From the NCBI GenBank assembly GCA_034927285.1, contig JAYFQF010000014.1, forward strand, positions 1-64,000: a DNA stretch of 64,000 nucleotides. Reading direction: 5' to 3'. This stretch comes from JAYFQF01 sp034927285 (GTDB lineage Bacteria > Bacillota > Peptococcia > DRI-13 > UBA5745). Of the stretch, positions 58,127-64,000 are shown piece after piece. Both the position numbers and the translations under genes were made by a program. The notes under the pieces were generated by a model. The model was not told the origin of the DNA and did not search any database. It saw only the letters and a program-made list of their open reading frames with translations. Each line of letters begins with the position of its first letter. Position 1 is the stretch's first letter.

Positions 58127-59752
58127 TTAATGTTCGGCGTTTTTATAAGCCAGAGCCGCGCCGATGAAGTCCCGGAACAGGGGGTGGGCCCGATTGGGCC
58201 GGGATTTGAACTCCGGCTGGAAAGAGCAGGCCAAAAACCAGGGATGATCTCTCAGCTCCACGATGTCCACCAGCTGCTCCTCCTCATTAACGCCGCTTAA
58301 GTTCATTCCGCCTTCCTCAAAAGCCTGCCGGTAGGCGTTGTTCATTTCCAGGCGGTGACGGTGCCGCTCCCGGATATCCACAGTGCCGTAAGCCCGGGCC
58401 GCCGCAGACCCGCTTTTGAGGGTAGTGGGACAGCTGCCCAGCCGCATAGTGCCGTTTTTATCAAAAAAGCTGTCGCCATGGCAGGTATTTTTTCGGGCAT
58501 AATGAACCACCTGATCCACGGAACCGGGATGGGCTTCCTCAGAGCCGGCGTCCAGGCCCAGGACATTGCGCCCATATTCCACTAAAGCCGTCTGCATACC
58601 CAGGCCGATGCCAAAGTAAGGCACCCGCTTTTCCCGGGCGTACTGAATGGCGTAGACCATTCCCTGGATACCCCGGCTGCCAAAGCCGCTGGGAACGATA
58701 ATCCCATCATATTGGTTTAGAACCGTTTTCGCTTTTTCCGGACTTTCGATATCGCCGGAAAAGATCAGATCGATATCCACCTCAGCCTGGTGGTAGATGC
58801 CGGCATGCTTCAGCGCCTCGTTTACGCTTAAATAAGAATCCGGCAGCTCCGTGTATTTGCCTACTAAGGCGATTTTAACTTTATCCTTAGGATTTTTGGC
58901 CCGGCGCACCATCTCCTCCCACTCTTCCATACGGGAAGGGCCGCAGACCAAATGGAAATGCTCGATTACAATATCGTCCAGTCCTTCCGCCCGCAGCACC
59001 AAAGGGATCTCGTAAAGGTTTTCCACATCGGGAGTCTGGATGACGGCGTCTTTATCAATATCGCAGAAAAGGGCGATCTTGCTTTCCGTTTCTTTGCTCA
59101 GCGGCCGTTCCGAGCGGCAGACGATGGCGTTGGGCTGAATGCCGATGCTGCGCAGTTCCTTGACGCTGTGCTGGGTAGGCTTGGTCTTTGGCTCGGAAGA
59201 GGCGGTAAGGTAAGGAACCAGGGTCACGTGGATATACATGACGTTTTCCGCTCCCAGGTCCCGTTTTAACTGGCGGCAGGCCTCGATCACCGGCAATGAT
59301 TCAATATCCCCCACGGTACCGCCCACCTCGGTGATCAGTACGTCGGGATGATCCTGGTCCGCGGCGGACCGGATGGCTTTCTTGATGGCATTGGTGATAT
59401 GGGGGATAACCTGGACGGTGCCGCCCAGATACCTGCCTTCCCGCTCATTGTGCAGGACCTGATCATAAATCTTGCCCATGGTGGTGCTGCAGCAATTATT
59501 CAGGGTGCAGTCGGTGAACCGCTCGTAATGCCCCAGATCTAAGTCGGTTTCCGCTCCGTCGTCGGTGACGAACACCTCCCCATGCTGTGTGGGGCTCATG
59601 CTGCTGGGATCCACGTTCAGATACGGATCAAATTTCTGGTTAATCACCTTCAGCCCCCGGTTTTTCAACAACCGTCCCAAAGACGCCGCGGTGATCCCCT
59701 TCCCCAGAGATGATACCACGCCGCCGGTTACAAAGACATATTTAGTCGCCAC
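58127..59752 (-). CDS. pyrG: CTP synthase with inactive glutaminase site
   Basis: A 541-aa protein. The synthetase half is normal: TKYVFVTGGVVSSLGKGITA, FVTDDGAETDLDLGHYERFT and EVGGTVGDIESLPVIEA. In the glutaminase half the nucleophile elbow, normally GICLGMQ, reads FGIGLGMQ: Cys is Gly383 (GGC, 58604-58606). The catalytic His of FHPEF is Gln512 (SFQPEF; CAG, 58217-58219). Glu514 remains. Two of three triad residues are lost though the domain is otherwise well kept (GTMRLG; ERHRHRLEMNN). It should make CTP from UTP with free ammonia only. The start is GTG 59752 with GGAGGG 7 nt upstream. Confidence 0.94.
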   Translation of the reverse strand: MATKYVFVTGGVVSSLGKGITAASLGRLLKNRGLKVINQKFDPYLNVDPSSMSPTQHGEVFVTDDGAETDLDLGHYERFTDCTLNNCCSTTMGKIYDQVLHNEREGRYLGGTVQVIPHITNAIKKAIRSAADQDHPDVLITEVGGTVGDIESLPVIEACRQLKRDLGAENVMYIHVTLVPYLTASSEPKTKPTQHSVKELRSIGIQPNAIVCRSERPLSKETESKIALFCDIDKDAVIQTPDVENLYEIPLVLRAEGLDDIVIEHFHLVCGPSRMEEWEEMVRRAKNPKDKVKIALVGKYTELPDSYLSVNEALKHAGIYHQAEVDIDLIFSGDIESPEKAKTVLNQYDGIIVPSGFGSRGIQGMVYAIQYAREKRVPYFGIGLGMQTALVEYGRNVLGLDAGSEEAHPGSVDQVVHYARKNTCHGDSFFDKNGTMRLGSCPTTLKSGSAAARAYGTVDIRERHRHRLEMNNAYRQAFEEGGMNLSGVNEEEQLVDIVELRDHPWFLACSFQPEFKSRPNRAHPLFRDFIGAALAYKNAEH

Positions 59753-59873
59753 TGCCAAACCCTCCATTTATTCTTTCAATGATTCTATTTCTCTCTCTAT
59801 AACGCTTTTCTCCTGCGGCAGCCGGCCGGGCCTCCCCGGGCCCGGGGACGGTTTCTTCCTGGCCAGGCTATAT

Positions 59874-61544
59874 TTACATCCGCTCCGGCGCCGACACGCC
59901 CAATAAAGCCAAGGTATTGCGCAAAACGATACGAGTGGCGTCCGCTAAGCCCAGACGGGCTTTCCGCAGCTCGGGGTCCTCCACCAGACAGCGACAATCC
60001 GTATAAAAGCCATGAAACAGCGCCGCCAGATCCATGGCATAGCGAGGCATCCGGTGAGGCTCCCGATCCTTGGCGGCCTGGCTGATCTCTTCCGGCAGAT
60101 CCGCCAGCTTGCGGATCAGCTCCAGCTCCGCCGGCTCCTTCAACAGGCTCCAGTCCGCTTCCCCCTCCCGGTCGCCAGGTCCGGCCATCTTCAACAGGCT
60201 GTGAATCCTGGCATGGGCATACTGGACATAGTACACCGGGTTTTCCGATGATTGGGACTTGGCCAGCTCCAGATCGAAATCCATCTGGCTGTCGGCGCTG
60301 CGCATGACAAAGAAAAAACGGGCGGCATCCTTGCCCACGTCTTCCATCAATTCGCTTAAGGTGACATACTGGCCGCTTCGCTTGGACATTTTGACGGTCT
60401 CTTTGCCCTGCATGAGCCGTACCAGCTGCATCAATATCACTTCCAGGCGGTCGGGATCAAAGCCCAAGGCCCCCATGGCGCCTTTCATCCGGGCCACATG
60501 GCCGTGATGATCGGCCCCCCAGATATTAATGACCGTGTCAAACCCCCGGCGAAACTTGTTCCGGTGGTACGCGATATCACCGGCAAAATAAGTGGGCACA
60601 CCGTTGGCCCTTACCATCACCTCGTCCTTTTCTTCGCCAAAAGAGGTGGCCTTAAGCCATAAGGCGCCTTCCTTTTCGTAAAGCAGGCCTTTTTCCCGCA
60701 GCTCCTGGATGGTATCCTTGATTTCCCCGTCGTCATGAAGGCTCTGTTCGCTGAACCAAACGTCGTAAATCACGCCGAATTCCTCCAGGGTCCGGCGGAT
60801 GTTGTCCAGCTTTTCCTTCAGGCCTGCCTGGATCAAGAATTCACGGCGCAAGGCCGATTCCATGTGCAGGAAGCGATCTCCTTCCGCCGTCACAATATGC
60901 CGGGCGGTCTCAATGATGTCCTCGCCATGGTAACCCTCCTCGGGAAACTGGCAGGTCTGGCCTAAAAGCTCCAGATAGCGGGCTTCCAGAGATTTGCCGA
61001 AATTCTCGATCTGATTTCCGGCGTCATTAATATAATACTCCCGTTTAATCTCGTAACCGGCAGCGCTCATGATATTTCCCAGGGTATCCCCCAGAGCGGC
61101 GCCCCGGGCATTGCCCATATGCAAAAGGCCCGTGGGGTTGGCGCTGACAAACTCGATCTGTACTTTATGGCCGCCGCCGAAGTCGCTTTTGCCGTAATCC
61201 TTATCCTCTTTGGCAATGGCCGGCAGCACCGCATGAAAATACATCGGTTCAATAGTAAAATTCAAAAAGCCCGGGCCGGCGATCTCCACCCGGACCAGCC
61301 AGTCCGGCCGGACCTTCATCTGATCCAGAATCATCTGGGCGATAACCCGGGGCGCTTTTCCCTGACTTTTGGCCAGCAACATAGCGACATTAACAGCAAA
61401 ATCCCCGTGGTTTTTATCACGGGGCACTTCAACTGCGAATGCAGGCACGCTATCTAGGGTCAACGAACCGGCGGCTGCCGCCTGATCCAGAGCAGCCAGG
61501 ATTTCCTGCCGGATAAGGCCTTTTATTTCTCTAACCCTGTTCAT
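59874..61544 (-). CDS. argS: Arginyl-tRNA synthetase
   Basis: A 556-aa class I enzyme. An N-terminal Add-1 domain precedes the HIGH-like motif FVSANPTGLLHMGNARGAAL (HMGN). WGADHHGHVARMKGAMGALG, VKMSKRSGQYVTLSELMEDV (KMSKS-like KMSKR) and the C-terminal DALR anticodon domain (YVQYAHARIHSLLKMAG) follow. ATG 61544 has GGAGG upstream. It lies 120 nt before pyrG on the same strand. Confidence 0.96.
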   Translation of the reverse strand: MNRVREIKGLIRQEILAALDQAAAAGSLTLDSVPAFAVEVPRDKNHGDFAVNVAMLLAKSQGKAPRVIAQMILDQMKVRPDWLVRVEIAGPGFLNFTIEPMYFHAVLPAIAKEDKDYGKSDFGGGHKVQIEFVSANPTGLLHMGNARGAALGDTLGNIMSAAGYEIKREYYINDAGNQIENFGKSLEARYLELLGQTCQFPEEGYHGEDIIETARHIVTAEGDRFLHMESALRREFLIQAGLKEKLDNIRRTLEEFGVIYDVWFSEQSLHDDGEIKDTIQELREKGLLYEKEGALWLKATSFGEEKDEVMVRANGVPTYFAGDIAYHRNKFRRGFDTVINIWGADHHGHVARMKGAMGALGFDPDRLEVILMQLVRLMQGKETVKMSKRSGQYVTLSELMEDVGKDAARFFFVMRSADSQMDFDLELAKSQSSENPVYYVQYAHARIHSLLKMAGPGDREGEADWSLLKEPAELELIRKLADLPEEISQAAKDREPHRMPRYAMDLAALFHGFYTDCRCLVEDPELRKARLGLADATRIVLRNTLALLGVSAPERM

Positions 61545-61683
61545 ACAGTTCCTCCAACATCTTTTCAACTCCAGGTTTCACCCTAAGAAAATCCGGGCGA
61601 AGCGCTATGACAAACTTAGATTTATTATAGCTTTTTGGCAGGCGCCCTGTCAACGGCCAGAGGCAGGATTCCCGGCACCGGGG

Positions 61684-61715
61684 AAAAAATATGCCGGGCA
61701 AAAAAAGCCCGGCAT
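61684..61715 (-). terminator. Intrinsic terminator between ypeB and argS
   Basis: A 9-bp stem ATGCCGGGC / GCCCGGCAT with a 7-nt homopolymer loop is followed on the minus strand by ATTTTTTC. A second stem (GAGGCTGCCG / CGGCAGCCTC, 61781-61807) lies closer to ypeB. Apart from these, the 302-bp gap (61545-61846) holds no gene. Confidence 0.8.
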
Positions 61716-61846
61716 CAGGTTCCGTGCCTTTTTCACCCGGTACCGGCAGGAATCAGAAGAAAAAAAGTTTGCGATATAAAGAGGCTGCCGTGACGGACGG
61801 CAGCCTCTCCCGGGCGGCGGGGCTGATCCTTCCCCAGCCCCCGGGG

Positions 61847-63457
61847 TTACTGCCCCTGGAGCCGCAGAATTTTTTCCTCGGCGCCGTCTTGAGTATTGTA
61901 GAACAGGGCGAAGCTTTCCTGTCCGAAAGAAGCCCGCACCTCCCAGGCCATAATCTCTCTTCCCCAATCGTCCTGGATCAGAGCCAGATGATATTCCGAT
62001 ACCTTCAGGTAAGGGCTCAGCCGGACGGCGATTTGATTCCGGGTCACCTTTACCTCCGGCAGCTGCCGCTGGCGATGATTGTGATAATAGGGCGTTCCCT
62101 CGTAGCCGGTAATGTTCAGGTTGCTCATCTCAACCTGGATCTTTAACTGGTCGGCGTAGAGCCTGACCCCTTCCTGCAGCGGCACAAAGGTATAGACGCC
62201 GTAAGAACCGTCGGATTGGCTGTAGGTCAGCTCCATTTCCGGGAAATTCCGGTCCTGCAAAAAGGTCTTGGCCTTTTGGGCGCCTTGGGCCAGGCGGGCG
62301 GAATCGGTCTGACTCCTGGTCACGCTGCCGGAAATGTTAGTCTGGCCTGCGGGGCCGGGTACAGTGGTATTCCCGGAGGTGCCCGGGGTGGCAGTTTGTC
62401 CGGAGGTTCCCGGGGTAGCAGTTTGCCCGGTGCCTCCCGTTGCCGTCTGACCGCTTGTTTCGGCTCCCCGATTGCCGGGAATCGTCATGGCCCAAAGCAC
62501 CTTGCCGTCTTTTTTCGTGACATCCACTTCGGCAATGGCATCGCCGCCGGCTATGGGACGTATCTCAACGCTATAAGAAGGCAGATCCCCTACGCTTTCA
62601 AAGGCGATCCTGCCGGAAAAACCCGCGGGGTTTTGTCCCAGCCAGAAGTCCAGGGCTATGTCTATCGCCTCTTCCGCCGTGATGGCGGGCAACTCTTCTC
62701 CCTGACCGGTTTCTTCTTCCGTCTCCGCGGCGCTGCCGCCTTCAGTACCGCCGCCGCTGATTTCCTGCAGGGCGTCCGGCGGCCCTTTGGTCTCCTCTCC
62801 GCCGGCCAGCTCCGATAAATCCGTATTCAGGTTGGTCTCAGGATAATCCTCCAGCTGGGTTTCCAGCATAGATAAGCCGTCCAGGACAGAATTATCCTTC
62901 ATATCCTGGCCCGTCCACAAACCGTTTTGCAGATCCACCAGCTTCAGGTCCTCCTCCACGATTTTCCGGGAGATTTCATCCAGACTTTCGCTGAGTACCC
63001 GGGAACGTTCATAAAGAGCCACCATATACTGCTGTTCTTCTTCTTTTAATGTATCATTCTCCCGGGCGGTGCGCCACAGGGCATAATACACCACGTCGGC
63101 GGAGTCTGCCAGAAATTTTTCCGTCTGGTTTAACGGCACCATAAGAAGCGGCAGGCCGCCCAGGTTTTCCTGGGCCGCAAAAGTCTGCCGCCAAAGGGCC
63201 GACAGGGCCAGGGACAGCTGCTCCCGGGAGGTACAGGACAGTACCTGAGCCAATTGACCCGTGATCTCGCTCATATTCTGGGTCAGATCATGGAAGCTCC
63301 TCTGATAAACGTTTTCCGCCAGGTTCAATAAAAGCTGGCTTTCCTGCCTTCGTTGATAAGCCTGATAAGAAACGGCCAGCAAAAGGGCGATCAGAACTAA
63401 AACCAAAAGCATCAGCCAGCGGTTTTTCACTCTTTCCCTGGATATGGTTTCAGACAT
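61847..63457 (-). CDS. ypeB: Spore germination protein YpeB
   Basis: A 536-aa spore protein needed to place and stabilise the lytic enzyme SleB. An N-terminal membrane anchor (about 14-32) and a helical domain (LLLNLAENVYQRSFHDLTQN onward) precede C-terminal PepSY-like repeats (ITAEEAIDIALDFWLGQNPA; NQIAVRLSPYLKVSEYHLAL). Two inserts lengthen it beyond the usual ~450 aa: a Glu/Gly-rich stretch (about 220-260) and a GQTATPGTS-type repeat (about 335-375). It follows sleB by 15 nt. Confidence 0.92.
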   Translation of the reverse strand: MSETISRERVKNRWLMLLVLVLIALLLAVSYQAYQRRQESQLLLNLAENVYQRSFHDLTQNMSEITGQLAQVLSCTSREQLSLALSALWRQTFAAQENLGGLPLLMVPLNQTEKFLADSADVVYYALWRTARENDTLKEEEQQYMVALYERSRVLSESLDEISRKIVEEDLKLVDLQNGLWTGQDMKDNSVLDGLSMLETQLEDYPETNLNTDLSELAGGEETKGPPDALQEISGGGTEGGSAAETEEETGQGEELPAITAEEAIDIALDFWLGQNPAGFSGRIAFESVGDLPSYSVEIRPIAGGDAIAEVDVTKKDGKVLWAMTIPGNRGAETSGQTATGGTGQTATPGTSGQTATPGTSGNTTVPGPAGQTNISGSVTRSQTDSARLAQGAQKAKTFLQDRNFPEMELTYSQSDGSYGVYTFVPLQEGVRLYADQLKIQVEMSNLNITGYEGTPYYHNHRQRQLPEVKVTRNQIAVRLSPYLKVSEYHLALIQDDWGREIMAWEVRASFGQESFALFYNTQDGAEEKILRLQGQ

Positions 63458-63472
63458 GCCTTTCCCTCCTTC

Positions 63473-64000
63473 CTATTTGGCAAATACATGATTGCCGATT
63501 CGGGCGATGATCGGCCTGGACCAGATCCAGGAGGAAGTGGCGGTGGCCGGATTCCAATAATATAATGCCCCTTCCGTGGGGTCCCAGCCGCCCAAAGCGG
63601 CTTTGGCCGCTTTTAGCGCCGAATCCGAAGGTTCCTGGTAATACTGGCCATCCTTTACCGCGTCGAAAGCGCCGGGCTCGAAAATCACGCCGTAGACCGA
63701 ATTGGGGAAGTTTGGATTTTTTACCCGGTTGATGATGACCGCCCCGACCGCCACCTGCCCGGTATAAGGTTCACCCCGGGCTTCGCCGCTGATCACTTTG
63801 GCCAGCACGACGGTATCCTTGCTGCTGGGGGTGCCCACGCCGACGGCCACGGGCGTGGCCTCTTCCCGTAAGCCCACCGCCTCCAAAAAGGTGTTCAGCA
63901 CTTTCCCTTCCCGCCACCAAAGGCTGCCGCCCACTCCCAGAATTAAAGCCAGAAGAATGATGCCCAGCCAGACCGGCACACTGTTTTTATTTTTCTTTAA
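63473..64000 (-). CDS. sleB: Spore cortex-lytic / cell wall hydrolase SleB (5' end beyond window)
   Basis: The visible part has a membrane anchor (WLGIILLALILGVGGSLWW) and a Hydrolase_2 catalytic domain: VLAKVISGEARGEPYTGQVA with the catalytic Glu, VGAVIINRVKNPNFPNSVYG, and ALYYWNPATATSSWIWSRPI. The frame is open to base 64000 (LKKNKNSVPVW precedes), and the basic KKNK fits the start of an anchor. The true start therefore probably lies outside the window rather than at GTG 63979. No N-terminal peptidoglycan-binding domain is seen, so it resembles the short CwlJ/SleB-type enzymes. Confidence 0.9.
   Translation of the reverse strand, partial: LKKNKNSVPVWLGIILLALILGVGGSLWWREGKVLNTFLEAVGLREEATPVAVGVGTPSSKDTVVLAKVISGEARGEPYTGQVAVGAVIINRVKNPNFPNSVYGVIFEPGAFDAVKDGQYYQEPSDSALKAAKAALGGWDPTEGALYYWNPATATSSWIWSRPIIARIGNHVFAK

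Overview
The window reads as chromosomal DNA of a GC-rich, spore-forming, probably anaerobic member of the Bacillota (Clostridia, perhaps Peptococcaceae-like). Spore genes (bofA, ypeB, sleB), the dnaX-ebfC-recR-bofA block, csaB and a class D sortase point there. A genus cannot be named from the sequence. There are no rRNA or tRNA genes, no CRISPR array and no prophage. Coding density is high and most genes lie on the minus strand.

Layout. 1-5.1 kb: an IS30 transposase tail, mntP, and a class II (FecCD-type) ABC importer whose lipoprotein gene is separated from its permease/ATPase genes by a decayed IS30 copy. 5.2-7.7 kb: molybdenum-cofactor genes moaC-moaA-MOSC-mogA on the same strand as the importer, which suggests that it carries molybdate or tungstate. 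8-10 kb: a frameshifted secreted repeat protein and an HpcH/HpaI aldolase. 10.2-14 kb: bofA, recR, ebfC and dnaX, with a small selenoprotein gene on the opposite strand that carries an in-frame TGA and a bacterial SECIS-like hairpin. 14.2-17 kb: cardiolipin synthase, a DUF6530-like protein and a GIY-YIG protein. 17.3-20.3 kb: a compact module of a winged-helix/BTAD/degenerate-GGDEF regulator, a class D sortase, and two proteins on either side sharing a QNxTWQG motif. One of these has 11-bp-period direct repeats upstream, the geometry used by SARP activators. 20.5-22.3 kb: an orphan TPP enzyme.

22.4-28.6 kb: a TetR-controlled RND pump (TetR, adaptor, RND, TolC-like) with a 17-bp-arm palindrome sitting on the promoter. 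28.8-35.5 kb: envelope genes (SH3 protein, tagO/wecA-like, murJ, csaB, DUF5693). 35.6-42.7 kb: lysS, greA, dusB, a split chrA pair, coaX and an OPT transporter behind a structured leader with a terminator. 42.9-49.7 kb: folK, folB, folP, an FlK-like thioesterase, ftsH and tilS. 49.8-55.6 kb: an ATP-cone protein, a zinc-ribbon membrane protein, asd, a NYN-LOTUS protein, an unknown membrane protein, birA and bioY, with a 23-bp-arm BirA-type operator. 56-64 kb: glpX, fba, pyrG, argS, ypeB, sleB.

Most notable: (1) the selenoprotein, which gene callers would split or miss; (2) a CTP synthase whose glutaminase nucleophile Cys is Gly and whose catalytic His is Gln, so it should depend on free ammonia; (3) the BTAD-GGDEF/sortase/TWQG module; (4) a TolC-type protein in an organism that otherwise looks monoderm; (5) three clear promoter-operator palindromes or repeats (TetR, BirA, SARP-like). 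Selenium and Mo/W cofactor genes in one neighbourhood would suit an anaerobe with selenocysteine-containing Mo/W enzymes, but no such enzyme is encoded here.
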